From: Albula goreensis
Taxonomy: Eukaryota; Chordata; Actinopteri; Albuliformes; Albulidae
NCBI GenBank assembly: GCA_022829145.1
Contig: CM040741.1
Span: forward strand, 39,850,534-39,914,533
DNA: 64,000 bases
Direction: 5' to 3'
Positions 12,901 through 24,600 of this stretch are shown in pieces. The notes under the pieces are model-generated. The model did no database searches and had not been told where the DNA came from. It worked only from the letters and a program-made list of their open reading frames with translations. The translations under genes and the position numbers were made by a program. Every line of letters begins with the position of its first letter. The first letter of the stretch is position 1.

Positions 12901-15900
12901 ACATTTGAGTAACACTGAAAATACAACAGTACACCATATTGACCAAAATGAATTACAATTATTTACTGAAACATCGGATTGTACCTGGGAACTTGTTGAC
13001 CTGGCCTGATACAATGTTCTCGTTGTCATGGAAAGACACCCCATGCCAGTATATGTCACAGGCCACACGCCGACCTAGGTGAAACTGCACAAAGAACAGG
13101 GTGGGAAAGTGGTTAGAATTAACACCAATTTAACACTTTTTTTCCCTTTTAAAACTTCTGAATGTCCCTGCAGCAGGGCAGGTATAAGCTACTGAAGGAA
13201 TGGTGCAATTAAGGGTGTGAAAGAGATCACACCGCTGAGAACATTCTCATGAGAGGAAAGGAGTCTTACAAGGACATATGTCTCTGATCAGATTAGAGCT
13301 ACCTGCTGGGTCTTCACCAGTGAAACAGCTGCCTCACCCCACGTGAGAAACCCCACCCCCCCACAGCGGAACTGCAAGGATACCATGAGAAGGGCAGTGT
13401 GAGTGTATTCTGTGAAGTCACTGTAAAACCACATCTCATGAAAAAGAGCGTGCAAGTATCTTAAGGCCCACCATAAATGCTGCACTGTACTGTAGCTGCA
13501 ATGTATATCCTCTTATGCTCATCAGCAAAGTAGGTCATACTAGCATGGGTACCTTGGGGGCCGAAGGCCAAAAATAGCCCAGTTCCATGACCTACACACC
13601 CTTCCATTCAACTCAGTAGAGGAAGGACATTCAAACAATTAGTTAATGTACAGATTCACCAAACACTGAGCTAAGAAGTCAGTGTGTGAGGACACATGCA
13701 TAGCACATAATACATGGTTATCATAATATTTCATAGAGAGAAGAGAGAAAACATCAGATTTGTCAGACAAGAGTCCTTCTGTGAAGGCATTTTAAAAAGT
13801 AGTAAAATGTTTGGTTATATGTGCTGAAAGCTGATATGCAAGTAAAGTACTAGGGCCTTGCTTTCCTTTGTCTTGCACACAAAATAGATTTTATGTAACA
13901 CATTTTCAAATAATAACTCTTCCCGGAAAAGTGAGGCAGATTATGTTCGTACAGGAAACAAATAATTTTTCAGAATAGCCCACGGCAAAGCCCAAGGTTT
14001 AATCGGATTATCTCTGAATAAAGTTTGGCTTGTTAAAGCCTCATAAAACGTTAAGTTTTGGCTGAAACCGGATGAGGAATCCCCTATAAACAGCACTGTC
14101 CCTCAATCGCTGACTGATTAACTCAATCACGAATTCAGCAACTCCTACAGGCTACAGATGGATTTCATCTGACATGTCTAAATAGTTGCAGGAGCAGATC
14201 CAGCGCTAAAATATTTTCTGTCAATGGATTTTAATGGAGAAACTCCAAGCGTCCATGAACTAAGTAACACTTTGATGAGACTGTCTTTCAGACGCTCGAT
14301 TAACCTGAATGAGATTAAAAATATACCGAAAGTACTTATTTCACTGTCAAACTTGCCTCTGGCTTGTTAAGGACTGGAGCTACCAACTGAAACCAACTGG
14401 AATCACAGATAGCCCTCCTTAATTTGCATAAATGTTGGATGCATTTCTTTAAAACTCTTGGGGTTATTTATCTGTGAAAATGCTAGTGGAAATTATATAT
14501 TTATTATCTATAGCATTAGTTCTCTATATGCTAGATGGCCTATGAGGTGGGTTCAAACTTAGCAAATTCAGCTACTGGTTCATTTACAGTCCTCTTTTGT
14601 CTGCCTTACATTCCTGAAGACATCACTGAAAGGGTCAGACAGCTCTTCTCATGTGTCTTAAATAGGAAGGTGAAAATGCAGGTTTCATGCAACATTGTAA
14701 AACATAAGAACAAACCATTCATTCTTCTGTTTTATATTGTTGATATGGATAAATAAAATAATGCTTTTGCATCCAGTGTAAAGTCTTACTCATGTCCTTT
14801 GGGTGTGCGGTTTGGAATTTGGAGTTAGTCTACTACTTACTACTCCCGGCCTTTCAACTTTTTGAGAACATAAAGTATGCTGATTGATTGGTATCAGTGC
14901 TGACTATATATGACTACTGTTTGCTGCAAAAGTTGCAGAATATTACAAATCTATACAAAATATTGCAGTCAAGCACAATTCCAAAAATAACACATGAAAA
15001 AGTAAACAAAGTTTGGTAGTCCTATGCGACCTTAAAATGATTGTAAAAGCTAGCAAAATATGATTCCTACCTAGAGGCTATGTATTGGAATGTAATTGAA
15101 TCCCATGTTTCTGTGTCACTCACAGGACACATCCAGGACATATTCTTGCTCCATTTCTTAATCCCCAGCACAAACCCATGAATGAGATCCCTTATGGCTT
15201 GGAAACTCATTATTTGACAGATTTGTCAGGAAATTAATATGTTCAGGAAACACAAAACATTATTAGCTAAAATGTATTTTGCTGACAGCACAGAGAGTTC
15301 ACACAACATACAGTCAAGTCCAGTATTTGGACAGTGATGCAATTGTCATAATTTTGGCTATGTATGCCAAAACAATGGATTTAAAATGAAACAATGAAGA
15401 TGTGGTTAAAGTGTAGACTGTCAGCTTTAATTTAAGGTTTTGTCAAAAATATAGTATGAACCATTCAGGAATTACAACCATTTCTATACAGTCCCCCAAT
15501 TTTAAGGGCTTAAAAGTCATTGGACAGGTGTGTGTTATTCCCTCATTAGTTAATTTACAAGTAGACATATAAAAGGTCTAGAGTTGATTTCTATTGTGGC
15601 ATTTGCATTTGGAAGCTTTTGTTTTCAGCCCTCAATATGAAGTCCAAAGAGCTGTCACGGCCAGCGAAGCAAGCCATCATTTGGCTGAAAAATCAAAACA
15701 AAACCATTAGAAAGACTGCAAAAACATTAGGTGTGGCCAAATCAACAACCTGGTACATTCCTAAAAAGAAAGAATGCACTAGTGAGCTCAGGAACACCAA
15801 AAGGCTCGGAAGACCATGGAAAATAACTGTGGTGGATGACCAAATAATTCTTTCCCCGGTGAAGAAAAACCCCTTCACAACAGTTGGCCAGATCAAGAAT

Positions 15901-18900
15901 ATGCTCCAGGAGGTAGGCGCATCTGTCAAAGTCAAAGAGATGACTTCACCAGAAAGGGTACAGAGGGTTTACCACAAGATATAAACCATTGATAGGCCTT
16001 AAAAACAGGAAGGCCAGATTAGAGTTTGCCAAAAAAAACATCTAAAAAAGCCTGCACATTTCTGAAACAACATCCTATGGACAGATAAACGAAGATCAAC
16101 ATGCACCACAATGATGGAAAGAGAAGAGTATGGAGAAGGGAAGGAACTGCTCATGATCCGTAGCACGCCACCTCATCAGTGAAGCGTGGTGGAGGTAGTG
16201 TTATGGCATGGGCATGTATGGCCGCCAATGGAACTGGTTCTCTTATATTAATTGATGATGTAACTGCTGACAAAAGCAGCAGGGTGAATGCTGAAGTGTT
16301 TAGGGCTGTATTATCTGCTCAGATTCAGCCAAATGCTTCAAAACGCATTGGACGACATGTCTCAGTGCAGATGGACAATGACCCGAAGCGTACTGCAAAA
16401 GCAACCAAAGAATTTTCTAAGGCATAGCAGTGGAATGTTCTGCTATGGTCAAGTCAATCACTGGACCTGAATCCAATTGAGCATGCATTTCCCTTGCTGA
16501 AGGCAAAACTGAAGGCAAAACACCCCAAGAACAAGCAGGAACTGAAGATGGCTGCAGTAAAGGCCGGGCAGGGTATCACCAGGGAAGAAACCCAGCATAG
16601 AAACCCAGTCTATGGGTCCCAAACTTCAGGCAGTCATTGACTGTAAAGGATATGCAACCAAGTGTTAAAACTGACGGTTTAATTGCTGATTATGTTAGTT
16701 TGTCTAATTACTTTTGAGACCTTATAATTGGGGGACTATGTATAGAAATGGTTGTAATTCCTATTCGGTGGTTCATACTATATTTTTGAAAATACCCTTA
16801 AATTAAAGCTGACAGTCCATACTTTTAGCAAATCTTGTTTCATTTCAAATCCTTTATGGTGGTGTACAGAGCTAAAATGATGACAATTGTATCACTGTCC
16901 AAATATTTATGGACATGACTGTACTTTCCATCGACCCACATTGTAGTTGCATATGTTATGGTCTAATGCAAACGAATCTGGCCATCTGCTGTCCTTGGAA
17001 GATCTTCACTGGTTAAAATTTTCTGATCCCCCACGCACTTATATGTACATACAGACAGCATTCACTGCCATTATTTTGTGCAGCTGCTCACTAGCTTGGA
17101 GAAATACATGCTAATACTGTTTGGCTACCTCTATTTAAAGGAGCCAACACAAATATGCTAAATTATGAAATGATATACAGATCAAATATACATCATGGGA
17201 GATGATATTTGTTGTTTTTTTTATAGTGTAAGCAATCAATGCAGTACCTAATGGTGATTAGGAGTTAAGAACTGATAAAGGCATTCTGTCTATAGTATTT
17301 TAACATATGTCAGTTTCAATTGTTTGACTTTTCTGGGCATGAAACCACCAACATATTGTATCTGGTATTACCTCATATCCTTTCAGAAAAGGTAAAATCA
17401 CTATGAGGGCATCACGAGCTTCCCTAAATTCCAGTTGGCATACAGCTAAGGCAGGTCAATGGAAACAGGGCTTGTCCTGTGTATGTAGACTGGGAGCTTT
17501 GTGTGCCACAGACCACATTACAGCCTCGCCCTTTTCCATTACAGTGCTTCCAAAGCAAACTTGGAAATGTCTGACTGGGTTGTGCCTCACTTTAATTAAC
17601 CATTTAAGGATTGTTAAGAGATGCAAGTCATTGACTCTCATTTACTGTGACACTTGTTACAAACACGTTACATGCTTATTTGGTGAGACGCTGGCCAGGG
17701 ATCAATCACATTTTTCCTTCACTTCCTTAATTTACATCTGAATAAGAGTGTTATTCTTTTTCCTCAACAAAAAGTCCATTTTCATGCTGCCTGAATTCAT
17801 CAAACTGTGTCAGTGAGGATAAATGTGAACACTTAACCAAAGTTAAGGATACATGTTGACTGGATTCCAGCCACTAACTTCAAGGAAAGAAATTTATTTT
17901 TGACAGCCGAGTCTAAAATAATGTCAAAATCAATTTCATGGAGAACTTACAGCACTGGTAGGTAGCTTTGGTACACTAAGACATTGAAGAATAAGTCCAT
18001 GATTCATAGTCTCCAAGTTCATCCTTTCAGGTCAAACAGGTCAACATATAAATGATGAAAATGCAAAAACATTTGTCTGTCAATCTTTATGAATCTTCTT
18101 AAATACATTTATTTTTACTTGAATTGAGCTGTACAATAGAGTATTTGCTGACAGAAGAAACATTGGTACATTTGTACAATTCTATGGCACGGAATACCAA
18201 CATTTCAGTGAGATATCATCATTGTATTGAAACATTAAATTAGTAGTCTAATTTTTACACATATTCGGACTGTACTTGGCCACTTTTTTATACTACAAAG
18301 TAACTGACCCTTGTGTGTCTAACATTTGATGGAGGAGTAACATTTACTAAAAGTAAACAATAGCATGAAAAAATATTTTATTTGAAAATAGTAAATTCAC
18401 ATTTCAGCAAAATCTTCCTCTTTAAATGTTTCACTTGACATAGAATAAATATGAACTTGACCATACTTTTAATTAAGCATAACGCATTCAGTTCAATACA
18501 TGTCATGCAGTTTAATCAAAATTTTCTCATGGACCTGAAAATATAAAACAATGGTTTGAGGCAATATATTCTGAAATGCAACAGAAAGTCAGTCAAGCAC
18601 AAAAAAATGAACTGTTCATGAAAATGATCTTAAACAGCAAGTGGCTAGCCTGCCATTTCTGTTCTCATACAATGCATACTAACCCCACTGGAAAATGGTT
18701 TTACAATATGACTTGGAAGATATAAATACAATATGAACAGGAAGAGCAGTTAAGCTTATGTTGGTCTAAATTTCGGAAAAAACACATGACACTATAAACT
18801 ACATACAATATATACTGCAGCATAACCTAGCACAATAGCTGTATGGAACTATGCATTTCTGCTAGTCTGCAGAGTCCATTTACTCTTCCCTTGAGAAACT

Positions 18901-21356
18901 ACATTTTGTCGATTTTCATCAAATAACCTTTTTGATCTGGAATGTAAGATCTAATTTATATTTCAGCTTCTTATTGGATTCTTTCTCACTACAGGTGAAC
19001 TTGAAAAGAAGAATATGACCTCTTAAATACTACACTTCCATCTACAGTGTTAAGAGAGAGTCAGATTTACTGTCTGATTCAATCAGGAAATCCTGAAGTG
19101 AAAAAGTGAACCTACTCTTCACACGTGTTGAATCTCTACCCTCCCTTCCCCTACCCTCTAAATGGGCATATAGGTCTATTGGATTATCCCAGATTACGTC
19201 TAATTATTTCCCACCGTAAGGACGTGCCATATGCTGAAAGTCAGCTGGCAGATGCTTTGCATGTGTGAAAAATGCGCCAGTATCAAAACGAGCTCAACTC
19301 TTGCTTGAGCTGTACAGCAGGGGTACCAAATTGATTAATTAAGCATGGCTAAAAACCGGCAAACACTTTGTTATACTTCCTAATGATCTGGAAAATTTTT
19401 AAACAGAGGCTGAAGTTAATTTTTCAAATTAAAGCTCTAGATTCACAACCAAATAATACACACAAATAATATTACATTTTTCATTTTTCTATGTCATAAA
19501 ATGGATGGGACCTCCTGTAAAAAAATACAACTAGATCAATCAATTAAGTGCCAGCATTCATAAAAAGACAGGTGGTAGGTTGGTGAATGACTTTTACTTG
19601 AGTAGGGATAACCTTATCTTCACAATCACAACATTTATCACTGAATTCCGTAGTTCCTGTTTCATTGAGACTCAATTGCATTTTCTACCAGTTCAATTCA
19701 CCCTTGATTTGATTGCCTCAGGAGCACTCTGTTTTGCCACAATACATAAGTATTCCCTTTAAAACCCTGTTAAACAAAACTTGTATTAGACTCTCCATCC
19801 AAGTATTTTCACAGTCATTTCGGCTGGTTTGTTTCAGTATTATACTGATATCAAACTAGCCTACTTGAACAACCTGTATTATTTTTTACTGTTTACTTCA
19901 ACTGCCTTTCCATGTTTTCATACTTTGTTTTTCATTTCCATTTTGTCTGGTGTTTTTTTTTTTTTGCTTTCATTTGGATGGTGTTTTGAACATGATCAAT
20001 ATATAGTGCAAGTACAATAAAAACAACAACATAGTTAGCTAGGGGTCTGATAACATAGTTTTCCCTGTCAATTCAAATTACACTGAACTTATCTGAATTT
20101 AGGCTTAACTCCACAAAACAATATGAGTATAGGTTTTTCTGCAGCAATCAAGTATTTTTCAGCTGCAGAATCATTACATCATGATGTGCAAAACCAGTGC
20201 TTTAATTCCAGTGTCATTCACAAGTTCTGCACAGTCTCTGTTGTGAGTATATGGTTATATGATACAATTAGCTAACGTCTAGATTTTCGTATTTGAAAGA
20301 AACCAGATCCGTCAGACTTGTAAGGTTTATATTACAATGAACTGCCATGGGTGGCGATAGATTATCGCATGTATATTTAACAGTACATACTACTTGTGCA
20401 GTATTTCGTTTCCCAAAATGGGCAGATGGAAGACGGCTGCCGACTTAGTCACTACAGCAATTAGTAGCTTCATTAATGTATTAGGAGCAGAATTCATTTT
20501 AAACTAACTTTCAGCAATAATTGACTGTAACTTTATCCTATCATTAATGCGACAGTTTCAGGTGTCAGGATTGAAAGTTACTGGCTCATGTATTGAATAT
20601 TTAGCCTTTAATGAGTGGCTGTCAATCAAACATTGACTTAAAGTATCCATTACAACTTGGACACTTGGGAGTAATAATAGTTAGTTACTGGATTGCTTCC
20701 CCAGTGTCAAAACAACACATGCTAACATGGGCGGTGTGGCATCAGCTGACAAGTTGCTTCAAAGCAAGACAATAAACTGTTCTGTGGATCATGCACTGCC
20801 CCTGTTTGCATACCTCTTTCCATTTGAGTTGTCTGATGCTGACTTTAAGAGCCTCGAGTGATGTCTTGGCCTTGGAAGTGTCCACGGTCACTGGCTTCCT
20901 TTTCTTAATAAGTTTGTTGCCATCGTCTTTAGAGTGCTGGTCTTTCGATCGATGATGATGGACCGCCGCACCATTCGCTTCCGTTTTCCCTTGCAGCATT
21001 TTGCCAGTTCCTTTGATTTGAAGCAGCTGCTCACTACTATTGCGGTTTTGCATTTTCCCGGCAGTGGTTTCGATCGGTTCTTGTACGAGATTCGAATCCT
21101 GTTTAATGTTCGAGCTACATGTATTCCTGTCAAGAGCACCCTGTTTGGCCCTACTTTTACTCCTGTGCCTGTTGGCTGCAGCTGTCCTGACAGCATCCCT
21201 CCGCCCTCCAACAGTACCAGCAACCGGAGAGCCAGATCCGGGCGAGGATGACAGCACTGCCTCCTCTTCTGCAGCTGCTTCGCGTTTGTCTCCATCATCC
21301 GACGACTTCATCTGCTCTAACTGGACCTTAACTTTTACATAGTGATCACTCATCAT
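3845..21356 (-). CDS. ttll11: TTLL11, tubulin polyglutamylase (partial gene, six coding exons, C-terminus outside window)
   Basis: Coding exons in transcript order are 21356-20814, 13084-12985, 10490-10357, 5767-5192, 4223-4128 and 3962-3845, joined by GT-AG introns with compatible phases (0,1,0,0,0). About 520 codons are visible. The family ligates glutamates onto side chains of tubulin tails on microtubules, TTLL11 being a chain-elongating polyglutamylase of axonemal and spindle microtubules (family knowledge). The sequence shows a basic, low-complexity N-terminus, then VTVDTSKAKTSLEALK, CDIYWHGVSF, EEYNFYPRSWILP, the ATP-grasp stretch FIVKPDGGSQGDGIYLI, KLKFDIRLYVLV, HLTNYS and the metal-binding LLEVNANPSM. 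These match the TTLL11 subfamily as I remember it, more closely than other TTLLs. The C-terminal exons were not found in 1-3844 and should lie to the left. The last visible exon carries an apparent one-base deletion (see its entry). The gene is head to head with the NOS1AP-like gene. Confidence 0.93.
4128..4223 (-). CDS. ttll11: TTLL11 coding exon 5 (metal-binding motif)
   Basis: The 96-nt exon is 32 codons in phase 0 at both ends. It begins ILGFDILLMKNLKPV, continues with LLEVNANPSM and ends RIEHEQE. The Glu and Asn of LLEVNANPSM are the ATP-grasp magnesium-coordinating residues (family knowledge). The acceptor is gtcctaaag, an AAG-type acceptor with a weak pyrimidine tract; the donor is GAG|gtgagt. 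It is separated from the next exon by an intron of only 165 bp. Confidence 0.95.
4224..5191. other. TTLL11 intron between exons 4 and 5
   Basis: This is 968 bp of AT-rich intron bounded by gtgagt on the exon 4 side and cctaaag on the exon 5 side (minus strand). I see no further gene or repeat in it. Confidence 0.8.
5192..5767 (-). CDS. ttll11: TTLL11 coding exon 4 (ATP-grasp catalytic core)
   Basis: This 576-nt exon, exactly 192 codons in phase 0, holds most of the catalytic core, about residues 260-451 of the assembled protein. Visible motifs in order are FIVKPDGGSQGDGIYLI (nucleotide-binding lysine and glycine loop), AVVQEYIQKPLLID, KLKFDIRLYVLV, CTEPYQEPSQKNL, HLTNYSLNVQ, SKRTFSSILYRL and GVDIKKVWSDIIS, ending GPTCFQ. 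Acceptor is ctacctgcag, donor is CAG|gtgagt. There are no stops or shifts, and the conserved ATP-grasp residues appear intact. The open frame extends further at both ends, but those residues are intronic. The plus-strand frames here are shadows. Confidence 0.97.
6890..7060 (+). repeat. tRNA-derived SINE-like repeat
   Basis: The block has a tRNA-like head with a B-box match, GGTTCAATCCC (6937-6947), and a degenerate A-box region upstream. The body gives ctgtcattgtaccaatgagc, then aaggtacttcacc and a tail ctgtataaatggatagcat. This head, middle and tail order is the one I associate with tRNA-derived SINEs of teleosts. It is diverged and has no clear target-site duplication. A functional tRNA gene is excluded because the cloverleaf halves do not pair well and the tail is SINE-like. 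Confidence 0.6.
8101..8114 (-). promoter_or_regulatory. CTCF-like motif
   Basis: The minus strand reads CCTGCAGAGGGCAG, a near match to the core vertebrate CTCF motif. A single short motif match is weak evidence on its own. Confidence 0.2.
8994..9240 (+). repeat. Fish dispersed repeat (ACATT-repeat start, 'cttatccagagcaactta' motif)
   Basis: The block opens with three tandem ACATT units, then gggcatttgttagacgctc and ttatccagagcaacttacaa. This is a widespread short interspersed repeat of teleost genomes, which I recognise by motif but cannot name with certainty. The related motif gacactattatccaggttg recurs at about 30604 in this window. The downstream boundary is approximate and placed near an A-run. 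Confidence 0.55.
10357..10490 (-). CDS. ttll11: TTLL11 coding exon 3
   Basis: The exon has 134 nt and begins with two bases that complete the glycine codon from exon 2; it ends in phase 0 before donor gtacac. It encodes MIEMLRKINLSRAVRTMQ, then ELFPEEYNFYPRSWILPEEY and QLFATQ. The FYPRSWILP block is the conserved TTL-family motif in front of the ATP-binding lysine region. The acceptor is preceded by a short pyrimidine run, ctcttttcag. Only the first 134 nt of the open frame are exonic; the frame beyond the donor (SGRLLMATRR) is intron. Confidence 0.95.
10491..12984. other. TTLL11 intron between exons 2 and 3
   Basis: 2.5 kb of AT-rich intron. I see no recognisable gene, transposon terminus or strong regulatory motif in it. 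Confidence 0.8.
12985..13084 (-). CDS. ttll11: TTLL11 coding exon 2
   Basis: The exon has 100 nt, enters in phase 0 and leaves with one extra base. It encodes FHLGRRVACDIYWHGVSF, then a short acidic stretch and SGQVNKFPG. The acceptor is the AG of tttgtgcag just before TTTCACCTAGG. A second AG ten bases further in (before GTCGGCG) would break the reading frame with exon 1 and would remove the FxxGRR residues known from TTLL11, so the outer acceptor was chosen. The donor is CCAG|gtacaa. The segment is the start of the catalytic fold, upstream of the nucleotide-binding part. Confidence 0.93.
15311..15507 (+). repeat. Tc1-like element, left inverted repeat
   Basis: Left arm of the imperfect inverted repeat. 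It carries ggacagtgatgcaattgtca near the tip and ends around tcccccaatttt, which pairs with aattggggga in the right arm. Confidence 0.85.
15619..16630 (+). pseudogene. Tc1-like transposase pseudogene
   Basis: The N-terminal part (about 15640-15984) keeps the paired-like helix-turn-helix region, with KELSRPAKQAIIWLK and KTAKTLGVAKSTTW, then a GRP-type linker RLGRPWKIT. That frame stops near 15984. A catalytic fragment around 16085 gives LWTDKR (first Asp), and another frame from 16179 gives GGGSVMAWACMAANGTG and VQMDNDPKRTAKATKEF (second Asp). After an in-frame TAG near 16425 comes SLDLNPIEHAF (third acidic residue). The catalytic landmarks are present but spread over at least two frames with stops, so no intact transposase can be made. 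The usual length is about 340 residues. Confidence 0.9.
16722..16921 (-). repeat. Tc1-like element, right inverted repeat
   Basis: Right arm of the inverted repeat. It includes ttggggg near its inner end, tggttcatactatatttttg in the middle and tatcactgtccaaatattta near the tip. The left arm contains the complements with scattered mismatches, showing independent decay. Confidence 0.85.
20814..21356 (-). CDS. ttll11: TTLL11 coding exon 1 (start codon, 181 codons)
   Basis: The start is the first of two adjacent ATG codons (21356-21354), read MMSDHYVKVKV; an in-frame TAG lies at 21377-21375 and no ATG lies between them, so the start is well bounded. The -3 base is G. Residues 1 to about 140 are polar and low complexity (Asp, Glu, Ser, Gly, then Arg/Lys-rich), as is usual for the poorly conserved TTLL11 N-terminus. 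The last 30 residues, from KKRKPVTVDTSK to IRQLKWKE, are strongly conserved. The exon ends TGGAAAGAG before the donor gtatgc, phase 0. The open frame runs on past this donor to 20742, but the conserved protein continues in the next exon. Several long antisense and shifted frames over this exon are shadows. Confidence 0.92.
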
Positions 21357-21362
21357 GACAGC

Positions 21363-21600
21363 CAAAATAGCTTGCTAGCAAGGCTCGCTAGCTAACTGTG
21401 CTCTGCTATGCGCCAACCGGCTTCAAGTGGTGATTTATTTAATATAGCTAGCTAGATGGCTTGGTAGCATGTGTAGAGGTAGCTAGCTAGCTAGCTATTC
21501 TGTTAGACACAAGGCACATAGCTAGCTATCTGACTAAAGATAGCTAGCCAAGTAGAATATTAGCAAGCTAGCTAACTACATGTCATCTAGCTTGCTATCC
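21363..21600. repeat. GCTAGC/AGCT-rich low-complexity tract upstream of TTLL11
   Basis: The stretch is dominated by overlapping palindromes GCTAGC and TAGCTA, including the tandem run agctagctagctagctat near 21480-21496 and further copies to about 21595. A sparser patch follows near 22085-22200. It begins immediately 5' of the TTLL11 start codon, so it likely overlaps the 5' untranslated region or core promoter. Confidence 0.6.
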
Positions 21601-24600
21601 TGGTACAACTGCATTAAATATTCATAATGGACACAGCCCAACCCCAGATTTCCACCAATGCATTTCTATAGTTTACTACCCAACTATAACTTACTTGGCC
21701 AAGTTAAAGTCAGGTATCAATTATTGTTTATTAATTAAATACGTTACCTAGCCAGACAGACTTTCATTTCACCTGTAATCTAGATAAGCACAATCATGCC
21801 AGTTACCCATTTAACACAGGGTACCTTAAAAGCTAAGTAACGCTCACTCACGTTCAATCAAAACTGGACCACAATTAGCTATAACACGTTCATAAGCATA
21901 GCAGAAAAATGGCTAAACTTTATTCAATTCAGCTATTATGACATGTATTATTTTATCTAGTCGCAGTGCCACAATATGAGCTATACTGTACAGAGGGAAC
22001 ACCTCAGTCAATCACATTCATACCGATATCGAGCGTTCCGATGTGCAAGCTGGCCGGTTAGGTTTCCAGCCATAGATCCAGGCATTAGCGAGCTAGGAGG
22101 CTAAAATGATTAGCTAGCTAATAGACTTGCTGCTCATATAACGGTAGCTAGCCAGCCAATTCATAATTTTAAAGTTTATTAACTATCTAGCTACTATCCC
22201 TGCAGTACGTATCAGCATGTCACTGTTAATTCTCATTTTAAGCGTGTACGTTATCCTGTTGATATAAAGACAGCGACTACCGGCAGAGCTGGAAGACGTG
22301 CAACAGACATGAACATACATACACCACCCGTAGAGCTGCCCGGAAGACCGTTTAAACAGACGTCTTGAAAATGTCGTGCTTGTGTTATTGTTCTGTTGAC
22401 AGCGCAACCGACGGAAGCCTCTGAGGTACAAGACAGTTATCTCCCATTATTCGTAAAACTCTTCGTTTGCAAAATGCATACATGTGTTGCTCCCACCTTA
22501 TCATTTTGCAAGGGAAATTACTAGGTCATCTACTGGATTGAGTAATATTAAGGAGAAATTACTAAAGATTTTTCAAATGCCAAATGATCTGAAAACATTT
22601 GTCTATGGTTTAATAAAGATATGCTATTGCTTTCAGCAATACAGGTAGTAACACTAGTAGTGCTCAGTGTTCTTATCCATTACTTAGTACTTATAACTTG
22701 ACAAATTGCACCAGTCACTTTCTTATTAATATTTCAAATTCAAAGAGAGCTTTTAAGTTTAGTTGAAACAGTTTGACAAACTTGAGAGATGGGTTTTTTA
22801 TAATTTATTTCAACCATACACCATAGTGCTTCCTCTCAAAACTCCCAGTCTTCATAACATGTTGAGTCCGAAGTCTAAAGAACCAAAGCATAACCGACCA
22901 CATATTCACAGAGAGAAAACAGGTTATGTCTCCAGCATGTTCCCAGCATATCTCATTGTTCAATATTACCTCCTGTGACCAGTTTGACACCCATTATAGA
23001 TCTGCTACAGCTATACAGTCCTCTGCGGTTACAGCTCCACCACACAGGTAGTGGCCTGAGGAGAGAAAGGTGCTTTGAGTTGCTGCACATGCATTGGAGG
23101 GCATAGCTGTGTCTGCCTTCCAAAACTAATGGATCATTTTACAGTAATGAGGTGGGTTTAGATCACTACTATGATTTTGCATTCCAAATTGTGGAATAAA
23201 GGCAATGTATGGATAAAGTTAGCTTTATAAAAAAGATGGCTCATAATTACATAAACTTCGGTTTTTATTGTAACACCTAAAAAGCGTCTTTGTCCCAGTG
23301 AGACCTGTGCATGTCACTTTAATATGCGATTAGATCAAGGCTGACACAACCAGCCTGATGTGAAGGGAGTAATGATAGTAATGACTGGCTGGATGTAGAG
23401 AACAGTTGCTGGGAGCAATATGAGAAGCATGTGTAAGAGATATTCACGGTCTGACAAATGAGCTGATTACTATGCTGGCAATTGGACAGCTATTACAGAA
23501 TTTGCACAACTGTTCCGCTTTGTGTGACTGAAAAATAAGATAGTGTACTGTTTGCCATGCTATATAACTGCACACCCACATTATATGCTAACCTCACGGC
23601 AATTAAAAAAGTGTGATCGCACTTAGCTGTAAAACTATTCATTGGTGTGTTTGTTTTTCACTTTGACTTGAGAAAGATCAACTTTGATCAATACATGTTC
23701 TGCATGCACTATAAATTTTTGTTGCTATGAAAAAGAATGCAGGCTTTTGTTTCTCTTAAATGTATAACTTCACACAGCAACCAAGAAACATGTATAGAGC
23801 ATTTGATTGCTGTAGGTTATTTAGAGAGCCCATTTTTGTCCCAGAGAGAGACACTGAGTATCAGGAAATGCAAGTTAAGTTAATACAGAGCACTGGGGTG
23901 GGGTAGGAGAGAGAGCTGCCTTTACAAGCTATTTTCTCTCCAAGGCTTGGAATGTTACTCATAACACATAGAGATAATCATGAAAAGAGCACAGCCATGA
24001 TTTTTTTTGGCTCCATTTCAACAGAAATGATGTAAATATTCACAAATTCAAATTCATGAAAATGTATATTCAAAACTACCATAACATAACAAAAAAGTAC
24101 CTTCATTTCCATACAACTCAAACTTAAATAACTCTTCCTGGTCATTTTTGCATCTGTGACATACCATGGAAGAATGCTGTGGGAGTGATTGCTACCTTTA
24201 TCACGTCGCACTGCGCCAGAATCTTTTGTGTGCACAAATCACCATTATTCTGCCTACAGCTGAAGTATATTCAGCCAGATAGCTACCTGACTGACACAAG
24301 CAAGGGAAGCCACACATCAACAATCTCGAAGAAAACCAGTATATCGGTGTAAGGCATTCAGAGGATCAACATCTTTATGCATTACAAAAATGGAGCTGAG
24401 CTTTACTGCAGGGAGGGCACCTCAAAATGCATCAGAGCTCACTAGGCATATGCAAATTCAGTGTGTGATACAGTGACCAATCAAACATGGGTATCCAACA
24501 CAATCCAGAAAAGCAATGTTGATGCAATGTTACAAGCCAGTAGAAATTATCTTAGTAAAACACATGATGGAAAAAGGAAAGTGTAACATTCCTATCAGTG

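Larger units (their letters stand above)
15311..16921 (+). mobile_element. Tc1-like (IS630-Tc1-mariner) DNA transposon, inactive
   Basis: The element is about 1.61 kb, flanked by TA on both sides (15309-15310 and 16922-16923), the target site of this superfamily. The ends are long imperfect inverted repeats: the left begins cagtcaagtccagtatttgg and the complement of the right begins cagtcatgtccataaatatt, both followed by ggacagtgat. Similarity of the two arms runs for about 200 bp (roughly 15311-15507 and 16722-16921), the long-repeat architecture seen in fish Tc1 elements. Between them lies a broken transposase reading plus. Length and layout are those of a complete element, so it is a dead full-length copy rather than a MITE. 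It sits in TTLL11 intron 1 in the opposite orientation to the gene. Confidence 0.93.
13085..20813. other. TTLL11 intron 1 (minus strand), hosting a Tc1 element
   Basis: This 7.7-kb intron separates the start exon from the catalytic exons. It contains the Tc1-like transposon at 15311-16921. The rest is AT-rich with short A/T runs (for example a T-run near 19945-19963) and has no supported coding sequence. Confidence 0.75.

Noticed and set aside
12985-13074. Alternative acceptor for TTLL11 exon 2 at the inner AG
   Set aside because: It would leave an incompatible phase with exon 1 and drop the conserved FxxGRR start of the exon.
20888-21342. Other frames over TTLL11 exon 1, on both strands
   Set aside because: They are shadows of the conserved TTLL11 frame, which alone joins in phase to exon 2.
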